Source: a virus
DNA: 64,000 nucleotides
Strand: one strand, 5' to 3'
Virus record (IMG/VR): IMGVR_UViG_3300044846_002555
Location: 1-64,000 of that record
The notes beneath the pieces were generated by a model that saw nothing but the letters and a program-made list of their open reading frames with translations, ran no database searches and was not told the DNA's origin. The translations under genes were made by a program, and so were the position numbers. Each line of letters opens with the position of its first letter. Positions within the stretch are counted from its first letter, which is position 1. Below are positions 25,050 through 31,559 of this stretch, piece after piece.

Positions 25050-26588
25050 TCAACTTAATGTATAAATCAGGTCTTCTTTAGGGAAAATAAACTGACCGTC
25101 CATTATTTTTGAATGTTTATTGTCAAAGACCAAAACTTCTTTATTATTACGAGTAAAAATCAACCAATCAGTTGAATATCGTTTAACATTTCCTGTTCCT
25201 AAAATCATTATTGAATCTTTTATTTCTTTTTCTCCGGTATATGGTTTTATTTGTACCGTTTTTTTAACACCATCAACAATTACTTCACAATCAACCCCAC
25301 CAATCATATCTTCTTTACTTCCAAGTTTACCGATTGCATTAACGTTATCATTACCAAATTGTTTTTTTAATATTTCAATAGTTTTATCTTCTCTTGATTG
25401 ACCCCAACTATTAGTTTGAGTTAACACTTTCATAAGATTTTGGAATGTGGATGATTTTTGTGAGAATATTCTAAATTTGTATTCATCTAAAATATCAACA
25501 AGTTTTTTAACTTCACTTATTTGTTCAAATGGTTTTAAGCCAATCATTTTTATTTCAGGTAATTGTTTGGCTTTTAAAACTTGATTAACATCATTGAGTA
25601 AAACACAAAAACAACTATAGTTTGTGTTTAGTTTATTTAAAACTGAACGACCTTGAGTTTCTAAATCGTATACTCCGGAAACTTCTCCTTCGGCATATTC
25701 ATTATTCCCATAATAGTTGTCAGGAAAAACATCTTTTAACATTCTGTTAATACCGTCTTTGAAGATTGTTTTAACTTTTGGGTTGATATTAAACACCATA
25801 CGAATCGCCTCATTCATTTCTCTACTACATCTTTCAGATTTACCTTCAGAAATAACAGATTTTAATTCGGCACTTTCATTTAATTTATTATCCACTCTCA
25901 TTGTATATAATTTGTTAACAAATTCCCAATTTACACATTTCCAAAAGTTTTTAATATAGTCATCTTTTTTGTTTCTGTATTTTAGGTAGTAAGCGTGTTC
26001 CCATAAATCTAAACCTAACACAGGATATCCACCATCCTCAATAGTATTCATTAATGGATTTTCTTGGTTTGCTGTCGATACAATTTTTAAGGTATTTCTT
26101 TTTGTTATGACTAACCAAACCCATCCTGAACCAAATCTTTCTTTTGCAACAGTTTCAAATTCTTTTTTAAAGTTGGCAAAGGTATTAAAATCTTTTTTTA
26201 TTTGTTTGATTACTTCACCATTTGGGGTTTGAGTTTTAGGTGATAACATTTTCCAAAACAATGCGTGGTTAAAAGCACCTCCGGCATTATCTTTGATTGT
26301 TTTATTAAATCTACTGATAGATTTAACAATTTCTTCAAGTTCTAAATCACCATAATCTTTGTTTTTAAGAGCGGCGTTTAGTTTATCTACGTAACCTTTA
26401 TAATGTTTATTATAATGGTAGTTCATTGTTTCAGCATCAATAAATTGCTTTAGTGCTGAATAGGAATACGGTAATTTGTCGATTCCTATCTTTTTCATCT
26501 CATTAAGAAAGAGTGTTTCATTTTCTTGTTTTTCAACATTTTGAATCTCTTCCGTAATGAGTTTGATTTTATTTTCAATATGTTTCAT
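25050..26588 (-). CDS. Fe/Mn superoxide dismutase fused to a PD-(D/E)XK-like domain
   Basis: 512 residues. Residues ~38-228 are a full-length Fe/Mn SOD: LPYSYSALKQFIDAETMNYHYNKH, GGAFNHALFW, GSGWVWLV and LGLDLWEHAYYL. All four metal ligands are present (H58, H108, D194, H198). Residues 1-37 are a helical extension. The region ~235-380 is unassigned, and ~395-512 carries SREDKTIEIL, then GGVD (D433) and VQIK (Q446, K448): an E...D-x(12)-QxK layout like PD-(D/E)XK nucleases with Gln replacing the usual acid. SOD converts superoxide to peroxide and oxygen. The fusion is unusual. It has its own TATTTATA motif 20 nt upstream. Whether it is an enzyme, a virion protein or a nuclease is open. Confidence 0.75.
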   Translation of the reverse strand: MKHIENKIKLITEEIQNVEKQENETLFLNEMKKIGIDKLPYSYSALKQFIDAETMNYHYNKHYKGYVDKLNAALKNKDYGDLELEEIVKSISRFNKTIKDNAGGAFNHALFWKMLSPKTQTPNGEVIKQIKKDFNTFANFKKEFETVAKERFGSGWVWLVITKRNTLKIVSTANQENPLMNTIEDGGYPVLGLDLWEHAYYLKYRNKKDDYIKNFWKCVNWEFVNKLYTMRVDNKLNESAELKSVISEGKSERCSREMNEAIRMVFNINPKVKTIFKDGINRMLKDVFPDNYYGNNEYAEGEVSGVYDLETQGRSVLNKLNTNYSCFCVLLNDVNQVLKAKQLPEIKMIGLKPFEQISEVKKLVDILDEYKFRIFSQKSSTFQNLMKVLTQTNSWGQSREDKTIEILKKQFGNDNVNAIGKLGSKEDMIGGVDCEVIVDGVKKTVQIKPYTGEKEIKDSIMILGTGNVKRYSTDWLIFTRNNKEVLVFDNKHSKIMDGQFIFPKEDLIYTLS

Positions 26589-26608
26589 TCGGCTTGTTAT
26601 TTATTTCT

Positions 26609-26616
26609 TATAAATA
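26609..26616 (-). promoter_or_regulatory. TATTTATA promoter-like motif (minus strand)
   Basis: On the minus strand TATTTATAAGAAATAA precedes the SOD-fusion ATG (26588) by 20 nt, inside the 42 bp gap behind the helicase gene. Confidence 0.45.
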
Positions 26617-26630
26617 TCTCAACAAATAGA

Positions 26631-28478
26631 TTATCTTCGGGTGTTGATTTTATTCATAAGTTCTTCAATGAAGTCACCACTCTCACCAATGTTATCTCCC
26701 ATAACCGTTCCGATGTTTTGTTTCTTCATATTAACCATATCATAAATTATCCCTTCTATGGTATTATCAAAGATTGGGTAATAAACTGATACCGAATTTT
26801 TTTGACCATATCTATATGCTCTATCTTCAGCTTGAGATAAATCTCCCGGAACAAATGATAGGTCATTCATAATAACTGCTTCAGCTGCGGTCAATGTGAT
26901 TCCAACACCGGCAGCTTTCACGTTTCCAATAAACACTTTAATTTTTTCGTTTTCTTGGAATTGGTCAACAGCGTATTGTCGTTGAGGTTTTGCTGTTGAA
27001 CCATCTAATTTAACCGCCGATTTACCAAAGTGCTCTGAGATTTTATTTAGAGTGTCGGTAAAGTTAGTAAAAATAATAACTTTCTTACCTTGTTCTATAA
27101 TATTTTCAGCAAGTTCAATTGTGTCTTTAATTTTTTCTTCGGCAATTACTTGACGAACTTTCATTAGTTTACTGAACTGAACCGTTAATGATGTGCTTTC
27201 ATCCGGATTCTTATCATACCAATCATAATACTCACCCATTAACCCTTCGTACATTTTAGATTTTAATCTCAAATAAATTGGGGTAATGATTTTTTCAGGT
27301 AAATCTAACACATCCGTTTTTAATCTTCTTAAAACTTGTCTTGAAGTTCGGTCTCTTAATTCTTCCAAATTTGATGCTCCGGTGACGTTCCATATTTTAC
27401 GAGTTCCTGCGGTGAATTGATAACCTTGACAATATCTAATAGCATAAGCCATCCAATTCTGTGCAACAGGACTTTCAATTAACGACAATAGATTAAAGTA
27501 GTTCATCGGTCTATTGGTCATAGGTGTTCCGGTTAATAACCAAAGTTTATCAACTTTTTTACAAAAACTATTAACCAATTTAGTTCTTGCCGCCTGACCA
27601 TTACTCACATAATGTGCCTCATCTAAAATAATAAGGTCAAAGTTTCCTTGAGTGATTAATGAATTTTCTTTGTCTTTTAAATCGTAAAAGTTTTTAAGAA
27701 TATCGTAATTAACAATTACAAAGTCGTGTTCTGTTGAAAAGTTTTTACCTTCAGCAATATAAACACTTCTATCTGTGTAGTTTGCGATTTCTCTTTGCCA
27801 ATTAATCTTCAGAGATGCTGGACAAACAATTAATATTTTTTTAGCACCACTCTCTAACGCAGCGATAACGGTAATCGTTGTTTTACCAAGACCCATATCA
27901 TCAGCTAATATAAATCGTTTTGAACCTACTAATTTTTCAATGGCTATTGGTTGGTGTTCTAAAGGAGGTCTATGACTATATTTTGTATAATCTATTTTAA
28001 CATCTTTAATTGTATGTGTTTTAATTAAAGCACCTTTTGGTAGCCAAAAATCATGGATAGTGTCATTCTCCAATACTTTCCCCCAAACATGATAGGATTT
28101 GTCTTTCTCAACTAATAGCTTTTCAACCCATATTTGTTCAGGAATCGTGGTTAGTAATTTTTCATCGGCAATCTTTTTAGCAAAGTAAGGGTCTAAATCA
28201 ACCCATCTTTTGGCTACCTTTGGTGTTACTCCGTAATAATTAATTATATAATCAGATTGTGCTCGAGTAGGGTAAAATCTTTTATTGGTGTCCTTTTGTA
28301 GTTTTAATTTAAGGATATAGTTATTTGCCCCCTCGTAAGTGTCAAGAAGAGATATTGCTCGTTGTTCTACTGTTAAATTAGAATTTTCAGATGTATTGTT
28401 TTCCAATTTTATTCTTTTAGTAGAAATATAACATATTTTATAATATTTATCAAGATATGGGAATGAAACAAGAGACAT
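26631..28478 (-). CDS. SNF2-family helicase (HepA/SMARCAL1-like; UvsW-type role possible)
   Basis: Up to 615 residues. Helicase motifs: HQPIAIEKL (Q-like), LADDMGLGKT (Walker A, ~191-200), ILIVCPASLKINWQRE (Ia), ILDEAHY (DEAH 286-289), LLTGTPMTNR (III), KVIIFTNFTDTL (IV), IGNVKAAGVGITLTAA (V) and DRAYRYGQ (VI, QAEDRAYRYGQ). These are SNF2 signatures. The family translocates on dsDNA and can anneal or remodel forks. T4 uses UvsW for fork regression, so a similar role is plausible. The ATG at 28478 overlaps the divergent gene at 28457. The first ~25 residues look non-coding in character, so a TTG at 28406 (LENNTSEN) may be the true start. Confidence 0.85.
   Translation of the reverse strand: MSLVSFPYLDKYYKICYISTKRIKLENNTSENSNLTVEQRAISLLDTYEGANNYILKLKLQKDTNKRFYPTRAQSDYIINYYGVTPKVAKRWVDLDPYFAKKIADEKLLTTIPEQIWVEKLLVEKDKSYHVWGKVLENDTIHDFWLPKGALIKTHTIKDVKIDYTKYSHRPPLEHQPIAIEKLVGSKRFILADDMGLGKTTITVIAALESGAKKILIVCPASLKINWQREIANYTDRSVYIAEGKNFSTEHDFVIVNYDILKNFYDLKDKENSLITQGNFDLIILDEAHYVSNGQAARTKLVNSFCKKVDKLWLLTGTPMTNRPMNYFNLLSLIESPVAQNWMAYAIRYCQGYQFTAGTRKIWNVTGASNLEELRDRTSRQVLRRLKTDVLDLPEKIITPIYLRLKSKMYEGLMGEYYDWYDKNPDESTSLTVQFSKLMKVRQVIAEEKIKDTIELAENIIEQGKKVIIFTNFTDTLNKISEHFGKSAVKLDGSTAKPQRQYAVDQFQENEKIKVFIGNVKAAGVGITLTAAEAVIMNDLSFVPGDLSQAEDRAYRYGQKNSVSVYYPIFDNTIEGIIYDMVNMKKQNIGTVMGDNIGESGDFIEELMNKINTRR
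28444..28451 (+). promoter_or_regulatory. TATTTATC promoter-like motif
   Basis: It ends 5 nt before the ATG at 28457. It lies in the divergent overlap with the helicase gene start. If it is a -10 element, translation may start instead at the second Met (28463). Confidence 0.35.
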
Positions 28479-28789
28479 TAGAAAAATTAATAGATAAAAT
28501 GATAAAACACGTTAAACCTAATGGTGTGTCTGAACTTATTTATACATTAAAACCTACTGACGATACTAATGAAGAATATTATATGAAGGTAACATATATT
28601 GTCCCTGATGATAGTAAATATCTTTATAAAGTGTCATATCAGGGTCGTGAAATTCCTATAGATTACAGAAGTAAATGGAATTATGAAATACAAAAGACCA
28701 TAAAAGATTATTTTGGTATCAATGTTATAATCAATAATTCAGGTACTCGCTCGGAATCAGAATACAAAAGACAAAAAAAATATGAGTAG
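28457..28789 (+). CDS. Hypothetical protein
   Basis: 110 residues (or 108 from the second Met at 28463). Mixed alpha/beta: an N-terminal helix KQETLEKLIDKMIKHV, then strands SELIYTLKPTDDTNEEYYMKVTYIV and YLYKVSYQGREIPIDY, then WNYEIQKTIKDYFGINVIINNSG and a basic tail. No recognised family. It is the first gene of the plus-strand neck/tail block and overlaps the next gene by 8 bp, so it is likely translated with it. A helper or small structural role is only a guess. Confidence 0.5.
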   Translation: MGMKQETLEKLIDKMIKHVKPNGVSELIYTLKPTDDTNEEYYMKVTYIVPDDSKYLYKVSYQGREIPIDYRSKWNYEIQKTIKDYFGINVIINNSGTRSESEYKRQKKYE

Positions 28790-29297
28790 AAATTTAGTAC
28801 CAATTACCAGAATAGGTAAGTTCTTCGGAGCGGAGGATTACGATTTAGACATCTCTATGGGGGAAGAATGGTTATATGGTGATATGAACTTTACATTAGT
28901 TCTATATAAAGTAGATAGATTAAAAACCAAAACAGACGATGTTTATGGTGAGGTAATGACTGACGGTATAAAATATTTACCACCAATTGAGTTTAAAGCT
29001 TATGTTCAAATACTTCCACCTGAAAACAAATACTTGGGTAATTCTAAAATTGTACAATCAGAACCTGGTAATATGAAATTTGCAATTTACGCAGCTCAAC
29101 TTAACGATTTAGGAATTCAAATTAATTATGGGGATTATATTGGTTATTATGAAACAGAAACAAAAGTTAGATATTACGTTGTTAGCGATGACGGAAGAAT
29201 TAATTCAGATAATAAACATACATATGCCGGTTATAAACCATTTTATAAATCATATGTAGCAACTCCGGTAACGGAAAATGAATTTAGAGGATTATAA
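28782..29297 (+). CDS. Probable neck protein (gp14-like position)
   Basis: 171 residues. NLVPITRIGKFFGAEDYDLDISMGEEWLYGDMNFTLVLYKVDRLKTKTDD, a central beta region (EFKAYVQILPPE; MKFAIYAAQLNDLGIQINYGDYIGYYETETKVRYYVVSDDG) and a C-terminal KPFYKSYVATPVTENEF. The ending resembles the 'i.yGDyi.y......y.V..v..' part of head-closure/neck proteins. Its place between the gp13-like gene and the gp15-like gene fits the T4 order 13-14-15-18-19. Sequence similarity to gp14 itself is not clear, so this is a positional call. Confidence 0.45.
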   Translation: MSRNLVPITRIGKFFGAEDYDLDISMGEEWLYGDMNFTLVLYKVDRLKTKTDDVYGEVMTDGIKYLPPIEFKAYVQILPPENKYLGNSKIVQSEPGNMKFAIYAAQLNDLGIQINYGDYIGYYETETKVRYYVVSDDGRINSDNKHTYAGYKPFYKSYVATPVTENEFRGL

Positions 29298-29716
29298 TGA
29301 AAGTAAAAATAACAAAAAATAAACTATTCAATTCAATATACAATTATATTGATAAAACATTTAATTCAAGTAAAATGGATTGGGTTTATGGTATGGATGA
29401 AGATGAAGATGGATATCCTGATGTTGATAGAGAAAACGAATACTTTTTAATGTTCTTTGAAGGTGATTATCAAGGTATTTATGATACTGATATTATTTTT
29501 TATTATTTTGATGTTGATTATTATAATACTGAACCATCACATAAACCTTTTAGAGATAAAGCACCAATTTTAGAAGTTATTGGTAAGCACGCGGAACATT
29601 TAGATGACATGTTTGAAGGACATTGGGAAGAACCTATGAAAAAATGGTTTGAAGATAATTTTAATTTACCTGTTAAATCAGTATCCACATATTACGATTA
29701 TGAAAATTATAATTAA
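29297..29716 (+). CDS. Hypothetical acidic protein
   Basis: 139 residues, strongly acidic and aromatic: MDEDEDGYPDVDRENEYFLMFFEGDYQGIYDTDIIFYYFDVDYYN, then a helical part (PILEVIGKHAEHLDDMFEGHWEEPMKKWFEDNF). The basic N-terminal MKVKITKNKLFNSIYNYIDK starts like other small proteins of this phage. The start codon overlaps the stop of the preceding gene (29297) and the end overlaps the next gene by 17 bp. Composition resembles DNA-mimic or anti-defence proteins, but nothing specific supports that here. Confidence 0.5.
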   Translation: MKVKITKNKLFNSIYNYIDKTFNSSKMDWVYGMDEDEDGYPDVDRENEYFLMFFEGDYQGIYDTDIIFYYFDVDYYNTEPSHKPFRDKAPILEVIGKHAEHLDDMFEGHWEEPMKKWFEDNFNLPVKSVSTYYDYENYN

Positions 29717-30233
29717 CGAAAGACAGTATAGAAGATTATTAGAAATTGTTACAAATGATAAAGTTATTTGTGATGAGTGTGGTTGGTCTTGGGCTTTAGC
29801 CGATGGTGGAAACGACCCTTATATCTGTCACAAGTGTGGTCACGATAATGAGGAGAAAAAAAATATTGGTGATAAAGTTATGGTTTATTATAACTTACAC
29901 AAACACACCTTTTCAGTAACCTATAATGGAAGAGTTATTACTCATGCCGATTATGTTAAATTATCAGATGTTGAATTCAGAGTTAGACAAGGGGGTAGAG
30001 AAAAAGTATTAAAAGATAAAAGAAAGAATGTTCATTCATTTGTAATTGGAACTTTAATGGATTATTGTAAATTTCCTTGTGAGAATTTACCAAGTGAACC
30101 AAATAGTAATATAGTAACCTATAACCCTTACAAATATAACTCTTATGTTGTAAAAGATACCGAAGAACCAATATATAGTGCCGGTGAAGTTGAAATGATA
30201 AATTTAAGAGACAAAATATTTATAACAAAATAA
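29700..30233 (+). CDS. Zinc-ribbon protein, unknown function
   Basis: 177 residues from the ATG at 29700 (MKIIINERQYRRLLEIV), the preferred start because this N-terminus is a recurrent pattern of phage proteins of this kind; upstream codons to 29649 are in the overlap with the preceding gene. A C4 zinc ribbon follows: CDECGWSWALADGGNDPYIC with HKCGHDN after it, i.e. CxxC...CxxC with two CG knuckles. The rest is beta-rich (MVYYNLHKHTFSVTYNGRVI, HADYVKLSDVEFRVRQGG). Possibly a nucleic-acid or protein-binding adaptor. TATTTATA near its 3' end probably serves the next gene. Confidence 0.6.
   Translation: MKIIINERQYRRLLEIVTNDKVICDECGWSWALADGGNDPYICHKCGHDNEEKKNIGDKVMVYYNLHKHTFSVTYNGRVITHADYVKLSDVEFRVRQGGREKVLKDKRKNVHSFVIGTLMDYCKFPCENLPSEPNSNIVTYNPYKYNSYVVKDTEEPIYSAGEVEMINLRDKIFITK
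30217..30224 (+). promoter_or_regulatory. TATTTATA promoter-like motif
   Basis: The core ends 13 nt before the ATG at 30238. It lies within the last codons of the zinc-ribbon gene, so its conservation would be informative. Confidence 0.45.
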
Positions 30234-30237
30234 TAAC

Positions 30238-31275
30238 ATGCCATTACCAAATAAAATAAAGAAAACAATTCCGTTAACATTTCCAAAAACTCTTTACCCA
30301 AGAAGAGAACAACTATTGGAAAAAATTAATAAAGACGGAACTTATTTACCAAAATCAATTTTACACGCCGATTTGGATGGGGGTATGTTAAATTTTGTTC
30401 AAAATGAATTAGAAACAATTGTGGAAGGTAAAGTTATCCCAATGGTTGATATCATTATTACTTCACAAAACTGGTCACAATTTACAGAAACTTGGAATTT
30501 TCAAGATTTGGACTCAAACGTTTCCCCTCCGTTTATTACAGTTGTAAGAAACCCGGAAGTTAAATTCGGAACAAATCCTGCGTTACTATATAACATACCA
30601 AACAGAAAACAATATTTTTATGCTCAAGTTCCAACTTGGGATGGAAATAGAAACGGTATGGATATATACAAAATACCTCAACCTGTTCCTGTTGATATTA
30701 CATATAGTGTTAAAATAATTTGTAATAGAATGAGAGAATTAAATGCTTTCAATAAAAATATTCTTGAAATGTTCGCATCTCGTCAAGCCTACACAACTAT
30801 CAAAGGTCATTATATTCCAATCATTATGAATAATATTACTGATGAGTCAGTTATGAATATTGATAAAAGAAAATATTATATTCAAAGTTATGATTTTACA
30901 ATGTTAGGTTTCTTAATTGATGAAAATGAATTTGAGGTTGCTCCCGCAGTTTCAAGAGTTTTAACGGTTGTTGAATTTGAAAAAGAATCGTTCACTCGTG
31001 GACGAAGAAAAAATATTACTGACGAATCTACTGTTAGTAATTTTTTATTTGTTGCAGGGAACAATATTTTATCACAAATTTTTGATTACACAGTTGATTT
31101 AAATTTAGGTGAAACAACTAATATTGATTCATTTGACGTGTATCTAAATAATCAATATTATGGTACTGATTTATTTCAAATTCAGATAAACACAAATGAT
31201 GTTTTAAAAATCATAGTGGTTAAAAATGATGACTCAAAAGAAGGTATTATTGAGTTAAATAATGAAATAGTTTAG
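30238..31275 (+). CDS. Probable tail completion / sheath stabiliser protein (gp15-like position)
   Basis: 345 residues. The middle contains VPVDITYSVKIICNRMRELNAFNKNILEMFASRQAY, GHYIPIIMNN and RKYYIQSYDFTMLGFLI. This resembles T4-like gp15/gp3-type terminators, where 'P..i.y.v.i.....d....qile.il..F.....' is followed by a small beta domain. A C-terminal beta domain (~260-345) is added. It lies directly before the tail sheath gene, as gp15 lies before gp18. I could not confirm homology by eye; a portal-proximal structural protein is the alternative. Own TATTTATA motif; 3' end overlaps the antisense RHH gene by 4 bp. Confidence 0.55.
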   Translation: MPLPNKIKKTIPLTFPKTLYPRREQLLEKINKDGTYLPKSILHADLDGGMLNFVQNELETIVEGKVIPMVDIIITSQNWSQFTETWNFQDLDSNVSPPFITVVRNPEVKFGTNPALLYNIPNRKQYFYAQVPTWDGNRNGMDIYKIPQPVPVDITYSVKIICNRMRELNAFNKNILEMFASRQAYTTIKGHYIPIIMNNITDESVMNIDKRKYYIQSYDFTMLGFLIDENEFEVAPAVSRVLTVVEFEKESFTRGRRKNITDESTVSNFLFVAGNNILSQIFDYTVDLNLGETTNIDSFDVYLNNQYYGTDLFQIQINTNDVLKIIVVKNDDSKEGIIELNNEIV

Positions 31276-31436
31276 TTTTCACCATAAATATCCTTCTTTT
31301 CCTTACATTGGTCTATAATCATTCTTTCTAAAAAACGATACATTTTTATTCCCCTCTTTTCACAATAGGTCTTTAGGATACTATGAACCTCGATTGATAT
31401 CTTTAGGTTCTTAATTTTTTTTTCGTTATCTGCCAT
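31272..31436 (-). CDS. Small ribbon-helix-helix-type regulator (antisense to tail operon)
   Basis: 54 residues, too short for routine ORF lists. Translation starts MADNEKKIKNLKISIEVH, continues SILKTYCEKRGIKMYRFLERMII and ends KDIYGEN. The pattern (basic N-term, a strand LKISIEVH, helix SILKTYCEKRG, helix MYRFLERMIIDQC) is that of MetJ/Arc/CopG RHH proteins. It is the only minus-strand gene between 28.5 and 63.3 kb. Directly before its ATG is a perfect 11-bp inverted repeat (31437-31465), and 41 bp upstream a 14-bp palindrome (31478-31491), good operator candidates for autoregulation and possibly for the divergent sheath promoter. Confidence 0.7.
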   Translation of the reverse strand: MADNEKKIKNLKISIEVHSILKTYCEKRGIKMYRFLERMIIDQCKEKKDIYGEN

Positions 31437-31465
31437 GGTAGAATAAAGGCAGAATTTATTCTACC
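31437..31465. promoter_or_regulatory. Inverted repeat, candidate operator
   Basis: Perfect 11-bp arms, GGTAGAATAAA (31437-31447) and TTTATTCTACC (31455-31465), with a 7-bp spacer. It abuts the start codon of the small RHH gene. No T run follows on either strand in a way that suggests termination. Confidence 0.6.
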
Positions 31466-31470
31466 TAATT

Positions 31471-31491
31471 TATAAATACTTCTTAAGAAGT
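31471..31491. promoter_or_regulatory. Promoter motif overlapping a 14-bp palindrome
   Basis: TATAAATA on plus (31471-31478) is TATTTATA on minus, 34 nt before the RHH start (31436). Its end overlaps the perfect palindrome ACTTCTTAAGAAGT (31478-31491), which is flanked by a further imperfect dyad (AATACTT ... AGTATT). A repressor bound here would block the minus-strand promoter. Confidence 0.55.
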
Positions 31492-31515
31492 AAAGTATTT
31501 TGGTTTTTTTGATAA

Positions 31516-31523
31516 TATTTATC
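31516..31523 (+). promoter_or_regulatory. TATTTATC promoter-like motif before the sheath gene
   Basis: TATTTATC ends 36 nt before the sheath ATG (31560). It lies 25 bp from the 14-bp palindrome, so both directions could be controlled together. Confidence 0.45.
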
Positions 31524-31559
31524 AATAAAAATAAATTTACAAATTAAAAAGACAAACTA

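Noticed and set aside
28457-28478. True 22-bp overlap of divergent gene starts
   Set aside because: More likely the helicase ATG at 28478 is not used; its first residues look non-coding and a TTG at 28406 would remove the overlap.
29649-29699. Upstream start for the zinc-ribbon protein
   Set aside because: The extra residues lie in the coding overlap with the previous gene and do not resemble protein family starts; ATG 29700 gives the typical N-terminus.
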